In this document: positions 24,038 to 34,714 of the stretch, piece by piece
Position numbering within the stretch: the stretch's first letter is position 1
Layout of the letters: every line of letters starts with the position of its first letter
From: Luteimonas saliphila
GTDB taxonomy: Bacteria; Pseudomonadota; Gammaproteobacteria; Xanthomonadales; Xanthomonadaceae
DNA: 64,000 bases
Assembly (NCBI RefSeq): GCF_016774335.1
Contig: NZ_JAETWA010000042.1
Span: 261,121-325,120 of the forward strand
Direction: 5' to 3'
Translations under genes and position numbers: made by a program
The notes under the pieces: generated by a model
What the model saw: only the letters and a program-made list of their open reading frames with translations
Told to the model about the DNA's origin: nothing
Databases searched by the model: none

Positions 24038-27000
24038 TCAGTCCACGCCGGTCGCGGGCGCGTCGGCTTCTTCGGGCGCGTAGACGATCTCGACGAAGTG
24101 CTCGGCGTGGTCGTCGGTCAGCGCGACGACGAAGTCCGCCTGCTCGATGCCGTCGACGACGAGCCCGCGCGGCCGCGCACCCAGGGGTTGCTGGACGACG
24201 CGAATGCGATACACCGTGTCGCCGTAGCGGTAGCGCAGGGCGTATTCCGGCCAGTCCGCGGGGATGCAGGGCGTGATCCGCAAGGTGTCGCCGCGGCGTT
24301 GCAGGCCCAGCAGCGATTCGACGATCAGCCGGTACATCCAGCCGGCCGAGCCCGTGTACCAGCTCCATCCGCCCCGGCCCACGTGCGGCGGCACGGCGTA
24401 CACGTCGGCGGCGACCACGTAGGGCTCCACCTTGTAGGTGGCGATCGCCCCGGCATCGCGCGCATGGTTGACCGGGTTGATCATGCCCAGCAGTTCCCAG
24501 GCCTTCGCGCCGTCGCCCTGGTGGGCGAAGGCCATAGTCGCCCAGATCGCGGCGTGCGTGTACTGGCCGCCGTTCTCGCGTACGCCGGGGACGTAGCCGC
24601 GGATGTAGCCCGGATCCTGCGCGGTGGCGTCGAACGGCGGGTCGAGCAACTGGATTAGTCCCGCGTCGCGGCGCACCAGGTATTCGTCCAGCGAGGCCAG
24701 CGCCTGTCGCGTGCGCTCCGGCGCGCCGGCGCCCGACAGCACCGACCAGCTCTGCGCGATCGAGTCGATCCTGCATTCGTCGCTCTCGTTCGAGCCGAGC
24801 GGCGCGCCGTTGTCGAACCACGCCCGGCGATACCAGGCGCCATCCCAGGCATGGGTCTCGAGGGCCTGGCGCAGGCGCTCGGCCGCGTCCAGGCATTCCT
24901 CGGCGAAGGCGTGGTCGTTGCGCGCCTGCGCCAGCGGACTGAACCGCCCGAGCGCGTCGTACAGGAAGAAGCCGAGCCAGACGCTCTCGCCGCGACCACG
25001 TTCGCCGACCCGGTTCATGCCGTCGTTCCAGTCGCCGGTTGCCATCAGGGGCAGGCCCCGTTCGCCCAGCAGGCGCAGGCCTCGCCGCAGCGAGCGCACG
25101 CAGTGCCGGTACAGGTCTTCGCACAGGCCCGAATGCGTGGGCAGGTCGTAGTACGACTCCTCGTCCGGATTGACCGGGCGGCCCTCGATGTAGTGCACGC
25201 GCTCGGCGAGCACGCCGGAATCGCCGGTGACCTCGACGTAGCGCGCCGTCGCCACCGGCAGCCACAGGTAATCGTCGGAACAGCGCGTGCGCACGCCGCG
25301 GTCGAGCGGGGGATGCCACCAGTGCAGCACGTCGCCCTCGGGGAACTGGTGCGCGGCGCTGCGCAGCAGGTGCGCGCGCGCCTGCACGGGCTGCGCGTGC
25401 AGCATCGCCATCGTGTCCTGCAACTGGTCGCGGAAGCCGAACGCGCCACCGGATTGGTAGTAGCCGCTGCGCGCCAGGTAACGGCAGGCGATGGTCTGGT
25501 ACAGCAGCCAGCCATTGGCGAGCACGTCGACGGCCGGGTCGGGGGTCTCCACCCGGACCGCACCGAGGGTGCGCAGCCAGTGGATGCGCACCGCGTCCAG
25601 CGCGTCGTGTGCGGCGCCGGAGACGCCCGTGCGGCGCGCCAGTGCGACCGCTTCGCCCCAGTTGCGGCCGACGCCGAGCCGGAACACGGTTTCGCCCTCC
25701 TCGCCGCTGCCGAGCACGATCGGGACCTGGATCGCCGCGCAGGGATCCAGCCCGGCACCGAGCCTGCCGGAGAGCCGTTCGCGCAGCAGCGCGGCGGGTG
25801 CCTGCAGGCTGCCGTTGCGGCCCAGGAACTCGGCGCGGTCGCAGGTCAGGCTGCGGCGGTCGTCATCGGCGCCGGGCTTGCCGGCATCGAAGAACGCGAC
25901 ACGGTGTGCGAACTCGGTGTTGTAGGTGTTGCGCGCGGTCAGCACCCCGCTGTCGCCATCGATCTCGCTGACCACGTGCATCTGCGTCTTCGCGCGCAGG
26001 TCCCCCAGGATCCACTCGACGTAGCCGGTGGCCGACAGCCGCCGCGGCCGGCCGGAACGGTTGCGCAGCCGCAGTACGCTGTACTTCACCGCGGCCTCGA
26101 GGTCGACATAGACCCACAGTTCGCTGGCGATCCCGTCCTCGACGTGTTCGAACACGCTGTAGCCGAAGCCGTGGCGCGTGCGGTAACCGCCCTCGCCGCG
26201 CACCGGGAAAGGCATGGGCGACCACACCTTGCCGGTGTCCTCGTCGCGCAGATAGAACGCCTCGCCGCTGGCATCGCCCACCGGGTCGTTGTGCCATGGC
26301 GTGAGCCGGAACTCGTGCGCGTTCTCGGCCCAGGTGTAACCCGGCGCGCTGTCGCTGACCACGCAGCCGAAGTCGGCGTTGGCCAGCACGTTCGACCACG
26401 GCGCCGGCGTCACCCGGCCGGCGGCGAGGTCGATGATGTACTCGCGGCCGTCGGCGGCGAACGCGCCCATGCCGTTGTCGAGGATGCGTTCCCCGGCCAC
26501 GGCATCGAACGGCCAGGGGTCGACCTCGTGCATCTGCGGCGGCGCGGCATGGGGCGCGGCATCCTCGATCAGCTCGTATTGCACCGGCTTCGGCACGAAC
26601 GGCGGAACCGGCACCACCGCCGCGGGCTTCCGTGCGACCTGCTCGGTGAGCGAGCCGTTGCCATCGCTGACGATCACGCGCGCCACCGACTGCAGCAGGA
26701 TGCGGTCCTCCTGCGACAACTGCTGCGCGGGACGGACGAAGATGCCGCCGGGCCGATCGATCACGTTCGCCTCCACCCCGGCGGCGACCAGTCCCATGAT
26801 CTGGTCCTGAAGCTGCTGCCGGTAGCCGGCCTGGTCCTCGTTCCAGATCACCAGGTCGACCGCCAGGCCCTTGAGCCGCCAGTAGGCGTGCGCCTGCACC
26901 ATCTGCCGCACCAGCTCGATGTTGGCGGCGTCGGCGATGCGCACCAGCGCGATCGGGTGGTCGCCGGAGATCGCCTGGCCCCAGAGCCCGGACTGCCCGC

Positions 27001-30000
27001 GCCGGTTCTGCAGCAGGATGGCGTGTTCGGCGCGCAGGGCCGGATGCGCGAACACCATCAGTCCGGCCAGTTGCTCGTAAAGCTGCGCATCGGCCTCGTT
27101 GGCGTTGATCTGCCGGCGCACCACCTGGCTGTGCGTCCACGCCAGGTCGAACACCCGGTCGGCGAGCCGGCGGTCGCGGTACTTGTCGATCAGCGCGTCG
27201 CAGGCGTCCCGCGCATCGCCCACGCCGGTGACCATGTCGATGGTCGCGGACCGCCCGGGTTGCAGCGCGATCCGGCAGCGGATCGCGACCACCGGATCGA
27301 GCACCGACCCCGACGCGTTCGACAATGCCTCGGCGTGCGTCAGCGCGTGCGGGGCGAGCAGCGTATTGCCGCGCCCGACGAAGCTGGCGCGATCGGTCTC
27401 GTACGAGATCTGCGCGATATCCGCATCGTGCACCGCCAGCAGGTGGAACATCCAGGGCGGCGCCTCATCGTGCGAGCGGGCACGGCGGGTACAGACGATC
27501 GCCTGCTTGGCCGGCACCAGTTCGGTCTGCACGAACAGGTTGCTGAAGGCGGGATGCAGCTCGTCCGAGATCGCCGGCGCGAGCACCACCTCGGCGTAGG
27601 TGGTGACCTCGATGGTGCGCGCCGTGCGCGACAGGTTGGTGATGCGCAGGCGACGCAGCTCGATGTCGTCCTCGGGCGAAACCGCGATCTCCGTATGCGC
27701 CTCGAAGCCGCGTTTGCGGCCGCGGAACTCAGCCTTGGCGTCGGAAAAGATCGCCTCGTATCCGCCCACCGGCACCGCCGTGGGCTGGTACGCGGTGGAC
27801 CAGAACTCGCCGCTTTCGACGTCGCGCAGGAAGCAGAAATTGCCCCAATGGTCCCGGGTGCCGTCCTCGCGCCAGCGCGTGACCGCCATTTCGCCGAAGC
27901 GGCTGTAGCCGCCGCCGGCACCGGTCAGCATCACGTGGTAGCGGCCATTGGACAGCATCTGGATCGGCGGACGCGCGGTGTCCGGGGTGCGGAACACGCG
28001 CAACTGCCCGCCCTCTACCTCGCCGATCGGCGCGGCCGCCGCGACCTCGGCCGAGTGCGGATGGAACACCCCGGTGCGCGGGATGCGTTCCTGCAGCAGC
28101 AGCAACGTGGCCTGGAACTCCGGATCGTCGACGAAGCGCTTCTGCATCGGCTGGTCGCGCAGCAGGTAGTCGAGCGCCAGCAGGCCCATGCCCTGGTGGT
28201 GGGCCATGAACGAGCGGATCACCGCGTGGGTCTGCCCGCGCGGCAGGCGTGCGGGCGTGTAGTCGATCGCTTCGTACAGGCCGAACAACCCGCCGAATCC
28301 CGACGCCGTCAGCCGTTCCAGGTTCTGGCAGGCCGCTTCGGGCGCGACCATCAGCGCCATCATGCTGGCGTAGGGTGCGATCACCAGGTCCTGCGCCAGG
28401 CCGCGCTTGAGCCCGAGGCCCGGCACGCCGAAAGCGCGGTACTGGTAGTTCATGCGCGCGTCGACGAGGTTGTAGCCGGACTCGGAAATGCCCCAGGGCA
28501 CGTTGCGCTGGCGACCGTACTCGATCTGGCGTTCGACCGAATGCTTCGCGGTCTGGTCGAGCAGCGTGCCCTCGTAGCTGGGCATCACCAGTTGCGGCAT
28601 CAGGTATTCGAACATCGAGCCGCTCCACGACAACAGCGTGGAGGCGCCGTCGACCTCGGTCAGGAGGCGGCCGAGCGCGAACCAGCTTTCCTTCGGCAAC
28701 TGGCCCTGGGCGATGCCGACGAAGTTCGCCAGCCGCGCTTCGGAGGCCAGCAGGTCGTAGTAGCCGTCGTCGTGGCGGTGGTCGTCGACGCTGTAGCCGA
28801 TCGACAGGAGGTGGCGCGCGCGGTCGTAAAGGAAGCGATGATCCATCAGCGCGCACTGGCCGGCGATGTGGGCCAGGCGCTCGAGTTCGGTGATGCGGGC
28901 CCGGGCCGCATCGCGCGCGGCGGCCCGCAGCGGATCGGCGGGGCGATGGTCGGACGCCACCTCGCGCAGCGTCGGGATGGAAGCGGGCGGCGCGGCAGCG
29001 GGCGCCGGCGTCGTCACGCCTTCCGGCGGCGGCGCGAAGCGTTGCAATTCCTTGCGCGCGGCGATGCACTGCGTAGCGAACGCCTGCGACCAGTGCGCGG
29101 GCTCGCCGGACTGCGCGGCCTGCTCGTTCGCGAGCGCGCTGGCCAGGGCGGCGAGTTCGGCGAGCGTGCGCCCGGCGTCGGCCAGCGACTGCGGCGGCGC
29201 ATGGCAGTCTCCCGGCAGCCGGTCGAAGATGGCCTGCATCGCATCGCCCATCGGCGCGGGCGCCGCCGTTTCCACGACCAGGCCGAAGGTGTCGGCGAGG
29301 CCGCGGAACGTGCATGGCGACAGGATCGGTGCGTCGCGCAGCGCCAGCAGTCCCTGGCGCAGCGTCAGGAGGTGGCCTGCCAGGTTGCCGCTGTCGACCG
29401 CGGAGACGTACTGGGGCGAAAGCGGCTCGAGCGTCGCGGTGTCGTACCAGTTGTAGAAATGTCCGCGGTAACGCGGCAACGATTCCAGTGTGCGCAGCGC
29501 GTTGCCCGTTCGCTGGATCACGCCGCCCACGGGCAGGTAGCCGAAGTCGTAGGCGGCCAGGTCCGCCAGCAGCGACAGGCCGATGTTGGTCGGCGAGGTG
29601 CGCCGCGCGACCACCAGGGACGGATGTTCCTGGACATTGTCCGGCGGGAGCCAATGGTCGTCGGCGGTGACATGGGTCTCGAAGAACGCCCAGGTACGGC
29701 GCGCGAGCCGGCCGAGGAACTGCAACTGCGATTCGTCGAGGTTGGAACGCGGGCGCGCCCGCGGCCGCCCCAGCCACCACATCAGCACGGGCGACGCGGC
29801 CCAGAGCAGTAGTACCGGCGCCGCCACCCACAGCGCCGCCGGCTGGAGGCGCAGCAACAGCGCCGCCGTGGCGATGGCGAACGCCGGCGCGAACCACATC
29901 GTCCGCAACGCGCCGGCCACGGTATCGCCCAGCGTGCGCTCGACCTCGCTCGACGGACTCCACTGCAGCAGTCGCCGCCGCGCGATCCCCATCCGCCAGA

Positions 30001-32809
30001 GCGTGCGCACGATCGCGTCGAGGCTGAAGTAGGCCTCGTACGGCAGGCAGGCCAGGGTCAGGGGCGCATGGGCGAAGTTGCGCCCGATCGCCACCCGCGC
30101 CTGGCGCAGGTGTGCCGCAAGCGGCAGGTCGGCCGGGCGGTTGAACAGGTCCACCAGCGAGGCCAGCAACGGCGGCAGGAACAGGATGGACAGCAGCCAC
30201 AGGGTCCAGGCCAGCGGATCGACCGCGAGCGCCCAGCCCAGTACCAGCAAGGCGGTGAGCGCGGCGGGAAACAGGCTGCGCCGCAGGTTGTCGAGCAGCT
30301 TGCCTCGCGACAGCATCGACAGTGGGTTGCGTTCTCGGGTCTTCGCAGGGGACGCGCCGGCAACGGCGGGGGGCAGCGGCACTCGCGGCATCAGCCAGGG
30401 CAGCAGTTGCCAGTCGCCGCGGATCCAGCGATGCCGACGCTTGACGTCCACCACGTAGCGCGCCGGGTAGTCCTCGTACAGCTGCACGTCGCTGACCAGG
30501 CCGGCGCGGGCATAGCAGCCCTCGAGCAGGTCGTGGCTCAGGATGCGATTCTCGGGCATGCGTCCGGCGAGCGCATGTTCGAAGGCGTCGACGTCGTAGA
30601 TGCCCTTGCCCACGAAGGATCCCTCGCCGAACAGGTCCTGGTACACGTCCGACACGGCGCGGGTGTAGGGATCGATCCCCGGCTCGCTGCCGTACAGGCT
30701 GGCATAGCGCGAGCGCCGCTGGCCGCTCATGCTGATGCCCACGCGCGGCTGCAGCACGCCGTAGCCGCCGGTGACGATCCGGCGGCGCTCGTCGAAGCGC
30801 GCACGGTTGATCGGGTGGGCGAGCGTGCCGATCAGCTCCCGCGCGGCGTCGCGCGGCAGCTGGGTGTCGGTATCGAGCGTGATCACGTAGCGGACGTTGC
30901 CGAGCGCCGCGATATCGCCCGCCACGCGCACGAAGACTTCGCGCCCCGCGCCACGCAGCAACGCATTGAGCGCCGCGAGCTTGCCGCGCTTGCGTTCGAA
31001 GCCCATCCAGACCCGCTCGCGCGGATTCCAGGTGCGCGGCCGATGGAACAGGAAGAAGCGATTGTGGTGTTCGGGCGCGTAACGCGCGTTGAGCACATCG
31101 ATCTCGCGCTGCGCCAGGTCGAGCAGCGTCTCGTCGTCCGGCAGGTGCGGTTCGGCTGCATCGAAGAAGTCCGTCAGCAGCGCGAAATGCACGTTGTCGT
31201 CGCGATTGGCCAGGAACCGCACTTCCAGCGCCTCGACCAGCGACGCAATGCCATCGGCGCTGCCGAACATCGTCGGCACCACCACCAGCGTACGCATGTC
31301 CGCGGGCACGCCCGAGGAGTAGTCCAGCCGCGGCAACGCATCGGGTCGGGTCAGCCAGGTCGCGACCCGATTGACCAGCGCCACGCCGAGCTCGCTGTAC
31401 GCGATCACGCACAGCGCCAGCGCCAACCACAACCATCCGCGATGATCGGACGGCAGCGCGTCCTCCAGGGTCGCCCAGGTGAACAGCGCCACCACCAGCG
31501 CCCCGGGCGCGGTATACGCCAGCAGCGGCAGGCGGCGCGCGGTCCTGCGCACGGTGCGGGTCACGCCGCGCAGCGCCAGCGCATCCTCCAGTTCGCGACG
31601 TCCCTCGTCGATCAGGTAGTAGCCCACGTGCGCGGCGAGGCCCTGGCTGCCTGCGCATGTGGCGTGCGCCTGCGCCAGCTCCAGCGCCTGGGTCGCCACC
31701 GCCATCTCGGCGAGACTGCCACGACGCGCGACCAACTCGATCGTCTGCCGGTAATGGTCTCGGGTGGCGAAGTCCATCGTGCCGTAGGTGCCCGAGGGGT
31801 CGCGCCGCAACGTGGCATCGACGACGCTCAGGGTCTCGACGAACTCGCGCCAGTCCATCATCGCCAGGAACCGCAGGCTGCCGATGCTGTTGCTGATCGA
31901 CACCTGCGCCGCGGCCTGCTGCTGGTTCTCCGCCTGCACCATCTGTTCGATGCTCTGTCCGCCGTCGGCCAGCCATTGCTCGACCCAGGTCAGCGGCAGC
32001 GCCAGAGCCGAACTCCGGCCCTGAAGGCGCCGCGCGAACTCGGCGACGAACGAACTGCTGGCCGGTGGCCGCGAGCGCACCATGTCCGCGATGACCAGCA
32101 CGAGGTGTTTCGGGTCGGACGCGGCGGTTTCGGTCAGGCGGTCGGCCCAGGCGTCCGCGTGGCTGCGGTCGATGCGGTCGTCGATGACGCGCGTGGCGAT
32201 GCGACGCAGGTTCTCGATCAGCGCCAGGCGCAGCATGATCGGGATCGCCCATAGCTCTCCGAGCTTGAGTGGCGTCACCGTCTGGTAAGCGCTGACGAAT
32301 CGGCTCAGGCCTTCGGCATCGATGCGCCCGTCGCCGTGGGAGATGGCGTTGAGGGCGATGTCGTAGACGCGGGGCAATCCCATCGACGATCCGCGGTCGA
32401 GTTGCGGCAACTCCCGGCTGTAGCCCTTGGGCAGGTGGCGGCGGGCGATCGCGATCTGCTCTTCGATCAGGTAGATGTTGTCGAGCAACCACTCCCCGGC
32501 TGGCGTCATCGCGCGGCCGGCGTGGACCGCGTCTGTCAGCAGGGTGCAGGCCCGGTCGAGGACCTTCTGGTTGTCGCTCAGCCTCGCCAGGAGCTGGTCG
32601 GGGGCCGATTTGCGCCGGACCGGATGGGACTTCGCCAGAACGCGTCCATGCAGTTCCATCTGTTCGGCGCTGAACAGCTGCGCACGCAATGGGGGCTCAT
32701 GCACCGCGACACGTGGTCGCGCCATCGAGCGGCGTAGAAGCCTCCGCAACCACCAGCGGCCCTTGCGAAACCAGCGCATCGGTCTGTCCATCGGAGGGGC
32801 GTTGCGCAT
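24038..32809 (-). CDS. ndvB: Cyclic beta-1,2-glucan synthase (GT84-GH94)
   Basis: About 2,923 aa, the usual size of NdvB/Cgs. The order is: a basic N-terminus, membrane helices from about residue 430, a GT84 glucosyltransferase with ITLDTDTQLPRDAA (about 640) and IRGDWQLLPWLMP, more helices (about 820-1030), a glucoamylase-like region and a C-terminal GH94 phosphorylase domain with GDWNDGMNRVGERGRGESVW (about 2593) that sets chain length. It makes cyclic beta-1,2-glucan from UDP-glucose for the periplasm, used in osmotic adaptation and host interaction. The frame stays open far upstream, so the start is uncertain: ATG 32807-32809 is proposed, with in-frame ATGs 6 and 10 codons later. It faces the M48 gene tail to tail. 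Confidence 0.92.
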   Translation of the reverse strand: MRNAPPMDRPMRWFRKGRWWLRRLLRRSMARPRVAVHEPPLRAQLFSAEQMELHGRVLAKSHPVRRKSAPDQLLARLSDNQKVLDRACTLLTDAVHAGRAMTPAGEWLLDNIYLIEEQIAIARRHLPKGYSRELPQLDRGSSMGLPRVYDIALNAISHGDGRIDAEGLSRFVSAYQTVTPLKLGELWAIPIMLRLALIENLRRIATRVIDDRIDRSHADAWADRLTETAASDPKHLVLVIADMVRSRPPASSSFVAEFARRLQGRSSALALPLTWVEQWLADGGQSIEQMVQAENQQQAAAQVSISNSIGSLRFLAMMDWREFVETLSVVDATLRRDPSGTYGTMDFATRDHYRQTIELVARRGSLAEMAVATQALELAQAHATCAGSQGLAAHVGYYLIDEGRRELEDALALRGVTRTVRRTARRLPLLAYTAPGALVVALFTWATLEDALPSDHRGWLWLALALCVIAYSELGVALVNRVATWLTRPDALPRLDYSSGVPADMRTLVVVPTMFGSADGIASLVEALEVRFLANRDDNVHFALLTDFFDAAEPHLPDDETLLDLAQREIDVLNARYAPEHHNRFFLFHRPRTWNPRERVWMGFERKRGKLAALNALLRGAGREVFVRVAGDIAALGNVRYVITLDTDTQLPRDAARELIGTLAHPINRARFDERRRIVTGGYGVLQPRVGISMSGQRRSRYASLYGSEPGIDPYTRAVSDVYQDLFGEGSFVGKGIYDVDAFEHALAGRMPENRILSHDLLEGCYARAGLVSDVQLYEDYPARYVVDVKRRHRWIRGDWQLLPWLMPRVPLPPAVAGASPAKTRERNPLSMLSRGKLLDNLRRSLFPAALTALLVLGWALAVDPLAWTLWLLSILFLPPLLASLVDLFNRPADLPLAAHLRQARVAIGRNFAHAPLTLACLPYEAYFSLDAIVRTLWRMGIARRRLLQWSPSSEVERTLGDTVAGALRTMWFAPAFAIATAALLLRLQPAALWVAAPVLLLWAASPVLMWWLGRPRARPRSNLDESQLQFLGRLARRTWAFFETHVTADDHWLPPDNVQEHPSLVVARRTSPTNIGLSLLADLAAYDFGYLPVGGVIQRTGNALRTLESLPRYRGHFYNWYDTATLEPLSPQYVSAVDSGNLAGHLLTLRQGLLALRDAPILSPCTFRGLADTFGLVVETAAPAPMGDAMQAIFDRLPGDCHAPPQSLADAGRTLAELAALASALANEQAAQSGEPAHWSQAFATQCIAARKELQRFAPPPEGVTTPAPAAAPPASIPTLREVASDHRPADPLRAAARDAARARITELERLAHIAGQCALMDHRFLYDRARHLLSIGYSVDDHRHDDGYYDLLASEARLANFVGIAQGQLPKESWFALGRLLTEVDGASTLLSWSGSMFEYLMPQLVMPSYEGTLLDQTAKHSVERQIEYGRQRNVPWGISESGYNLVDARMNYQYRAFGVPGLGLKRGLAQDLVIAPYASMMALMVAPEAACQNLERLTASGFGGLFGLYEAIDYTPARLPRGQTHAVIRSFMAHHQGMGLLALDYLLRDQPMQKRFVDDPEFQATLLLLQERIPRTGVFHPHSAEVAAAAPIGEVEGGQLRVFRTPDTARPPIQMLSNGRYHVMLTGAGGGYSRFGEMAVTRWREDGTRDHWGNFCFLRDVESGEFWSTAYQPTAVPVGGYEAIFSDAKAEFRGRKRGFEAHTEIAVSPEDDIELRRLRITNLSRTARTIEVTTYAEVVLAPAISDELHPAFSNLFVQTELVPAKQAIVCTRRARSHDEAPPWMFHLLAVHDADIAQISYETDRASFVGRGNTLLAPHALTHAEALSNASGSVLDPVVAIRCRIALQPGRSATIDMVTGVGDARDACDALIDKYRDRRLADRVFDLAWTHSQVVRRQINANEADAQLYEQLAGLMVFAHPALRAEHAILLQNRRGQSGLWGQAISGDHPIALVRIADAANIELVRQMVQAHAYWRLKGLAVDLVIWNEDQAGYRQQLQDQIMGLVAAGVEANVIDRPGGIFVRPAQQLSQEDRILLQSVARVIVSDGNGSLTEQVARKPAAVVPVPPFVPKPVQYELIEDAAPHAAPPQMHEVDPWPFDAVAGERILDNGMGAFAADGREYIIDLAAGRVTPAPWSNVLANADFGCVVSDSAPGYTWAENAHEFRLTPWHNDPVGDASGEAFYLRDEDTGKVWSPMPFPVRGEGGYRTRHGFGYSVFEHVEDGIASELWVYVDLEAAVKYSVLRLRNRSGRPRRLSATGYVEWILGDLRAKTQMHVVSEIDGDSGVLTARNTYNTEFAHRVAFFDAGKPGADDDRRSLTCDRAEFLGRNGSLQAPAALLRERLSGRLGAGLDPCAAIQVPIVLGSGEEGETVFRLGVGRNWGEAVALARRTGVSGAAHDALDAVRIHWLRTLGAVRVETPDPAVDVLANGWLLYQTIACRYLARSGYYQSGGAFGFRDQLQDTMAMLHAQPVQARAHLLRSAAHQFPEGDVLHWWHPPLDRGVRTRCSDDYLWLPVATARYVEVTGDSGVLAERVHYIEGRPVNPDEESYYDLPTHSGLCEDLYRHCVRSLRRGLRLLGERGLPLMATGDWNDGMNRVGERGRGESVWLGFFLYDALGRFSPLAQARNDHAFAEECLDAAERLRQALETHAWDGAWYRRAWFDNGAPLGSNESDECRIDSIAQSWSVLSGAGAPERTRQALASLDEYLVRRDAGLIQLLDPPFDATAQDPGYIRGYVPGVRENGGQYTHAAIWATMAFAHQGDGAKAWELLGMINPVNHARDAGAIATYKVEPYVVAADVYAVPPHVGRGGWSWYTGSAGWMYRLIVESLLGLQRRGDTLRITPCIPADWPEYALRYRYGDTVYRIRVVQQPLGARPRGLVVDGIEQADFVVALTDDHAEHFVEIVYAPEEADAPATGVD

Positions 32810-33000
32810 GCTGCATGGTAGTGCACGGGTGCGCGCTGGCCGTGAAAGATGCTTCCGGTGTCGCGGTACCGAGGGACGGGAACGGGGGTGCGGGAACGTG
32901 GGGACAGGGGCGGTCGGGACGAGGCCTGCCGGGTGGCGCCTTCGGCGTCGCGATGGCGTCGCGCCAGGGCGGATGACCCCGGAGGACCCTTGCGTGGGGA

Positions 33001-34614
33001 TCAGGCGCGGTTGCGGATCAACGCGGCTGCACGCTCGGCGATCATGATCGTCGGCGCGTTGGTGTTGCCACCGGGCAGGGTCGGCATCACCGAGGCGTCG
33101 ACCACGCGCAGGCCGTCGACGCCCCGCACCCGCAGTTCGGGATCGACTACGGCGGCGGGGTCGCTGCCCATGCGGCAGGTGCCGACGGGGTGGTACACGC
33201 TTTCTGCCTTGGCGCGGACGAAGGCTTCGAGCCCGGCATCGTCCAGGTCGTCGCGCGCCGGGAAGATCGGCGCACCGCGGTACGGATCGAATGCGGGTTG
33301 CGCGAGGATCTCGCGCGAAACCTTCGCGCACTCGATCATCATCTTCACGTCGAAGCCGGCCGGGTCGGACAGGTAGTTGGCCTCGATCCGGGGCTTGTCG
33401 CTGGCGCGGTCGCTGGCGAGCGTGATCCGGCCGCGACTGCGCGGACGCAGGAAGCAGGCATGCAGCGTGTAGCCATCGCCGGGCAGCCGGTGGCGGCCGT
33501 GGTCGTCGAGCATGGCCGGAACGAAATGGAACTGGATGTCGGCGCGTTCGTCCGGCGCCAGCGCCGAGCGCACGAAGCCGCCGGCCTCGGCGATGTTGCT
33601 GCTGCCCGCGCCGCGGCGACCGCGCAGGTAGTAGTGGTAGGCGATGGCCAGGTCGCCGATCCGGTCGTAGGTCACGCGCTGGGTCGAGTGGCGGAGCGTG
33701 CAGACATCGAGGTGGTCCTGCAGGTTCGCGCCGACGCCGACTGCATCGTGCACGACCCTGATCCCGTGCCGGCGCAGTCCCGCGGCCGGTCCGATGCCCG
33801 ACAGCATCAGCAGTTGCGGCGAGTTGATCGTACCGCCGCACAGCAGGATCTCGCGCGTCGACGGCTGATGGAACGCCCCGCCGCGGGCGGCATAGACCAC
33901 GCCGGTGGCGCGACCGTGTTCGAAGGTGATGCGGTTGGCCTGCGCGCCGGTGACGACGGTGAGATTGGGTCGCGCCTTCGCCGGCCGCAGGTAGGCGACT
34001 GCGGACGAACAGCGTGCACCGTCGCGCTGGGTGACCTGGTACAGGCCGACGCCGATCTGTTCGGGTCCGTTGAAATCGCGATTGTGCGGATACCCCGCCT
34101 GTTTCGCGGCCTCGATGAACGCCTGCGACAGCGGGTTGACGTGGCGCAGGTCGGACACCGTCAACGGACCCTCGGCGCCGTGCAGCGCGTCGGCGCCGCG
34201 GGTGTTGCCTTCGCTGTGGCGAAACCAGGGCAGGACGTTGTGCCAGTGCCAGCCGGTGGCCCCGGCTGCGGCCCAGTCGTCGTAGTCGAGCGGCACGCCG
34301 CGGACGTAGCACATCGCGTTGATCGAGCTCGATCCGCCCAGCACCTTGCCGCGCGGCCACCACAGCGTGCGGCCGTCGAGCCGTGGCTCGGGCGCGGTGT
34401 CGTAGTTCCAGTTCACGCCCTTGCGGTTGACCAGCTTGGCCAGTCCGGCGGGCATGTGGATGAAGGGGTGCCAGTCGCGCGGGCCGGCCTCGAGCAGCAG
34501 CACGCGCACGTCCGGATCTTCCGAAAGGCGGTTGGCGAGCACGCAGCCGGCGGAACCGGCGCCGATGACGATGTAGTCGTAGGCCTTGGTCGGCGCGGCG
34601 GGTCTGACGGGCAT
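33001..34614 (-). CDS. GMC-family FAD-dependent alcohol/choline dehydrogenase-like oxidoreductase
   Basis: A 537-aa flavoprotein. It has the N-terminal dinucleotide motif YIVIGAGSAGCVLANRL (about 14-30), the GMC signature PRGKVLGGSSSINAMCYVRG (about 88-107), a second signature GGTINSPQLLMLSGIG and the C-terminal catalytic block VYHPVGTCRMG with DASVMPTLPGGNTNAP. The family oxidises alcohols to aldehydes with FAD; BetA (choline) and AlkJ (aliphatic alcohols) are the nearest well-known types, and the sequence does not decide between them. No betB or betI neighbour is present, which argues against a betaine operon. It is divergent from the MFS gene. Confidence 0.88.
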   Translation of the reverse strand: MPVRPAAPTKAYDYIVIGAGSAGCVLANRLSEDPDVRVLLLEAGPRDWHPFIHMPAGLAKLVNRKGVNWNYDTAPEPRLDGRTLWWPRGKVLGGSSSINAMCYVRGVPLDYDDWAAAGATGWHWHNVLPWFRHSEGNTRGADALHGAEGPLTVSDLRHVNPLSQAFIEAAKQAGYPHNRDFNGPEQIGVGLYQVTQRDGARCSSAVAYLRPAKARPNLTVVTGAQANRITFEHGRATGVVYAARGGAFHQPSTREILLCGGTINSPQLLMLSGIGPAAGLRRHGIRVVHDAVGVGANLQDHLDVCTLRHSTQRVTYDRIGDLAIAYHYYLRGRRGAGSSNIAEAGGFVRSALAPDERADIQFHFVPAMLDDHGRHRLPGDGYTLHACFLRPRSRGRITLASDRASDKPRIEANYLSDPAGFDVKMMIECAKVSREILAQPAFDPYRGAPIFPARDDLDDAGLEAFVRAKAESVYHPVGTCRMGSDPAAVVDPELRVRGVDGLRVVDASVMPTLPGGNTNAPTIMIAERAAALIRNRA

Positions 34615-34639
34615 CGGCGCACGGTAGGTGGGCAGGCTA

Positions 34640-34651
34640 GAGCATATGCTC
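34640..34651. promoter_or_regulatory. Perfect 12-bp palindrome between divergent GMC and MFS genes
   Basis: GAGCATATGCTC is its own reverse complement and sits 25 bp upstream of the GMC ATG and 63 bp upstream of the MFS ATG. It could be a shared operator; no regulator gene is adjacent. Confidence 0.35.
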
Positions 34652-34714
34652 GGCGAGGTGGCGGGCGCCGCATGGTTCGGCTAACGTTCCCTCTGCCCCG
34701 GGCGTGGACGAGGA

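Noticed and set aside
24851..29812. A 1,653-aa open frame on the plus strand opposite ndvB
   Set aside because: It is the reverse-strand shadow of the ndvB coding sequence in very GC-rich DNA. It has no family motifs and low-complexity Arg/Gln/His composition, and ndvB motifs are clear on the other strand.
32810..34363. Extension of the ndvB frame upstream to 34363 (3,441 aa)
   Set aside because: The extra part overlaps the GMC oxidoreductase, which has its own full motif set, and the translated extension is Arg/Pro-rich nonsense.
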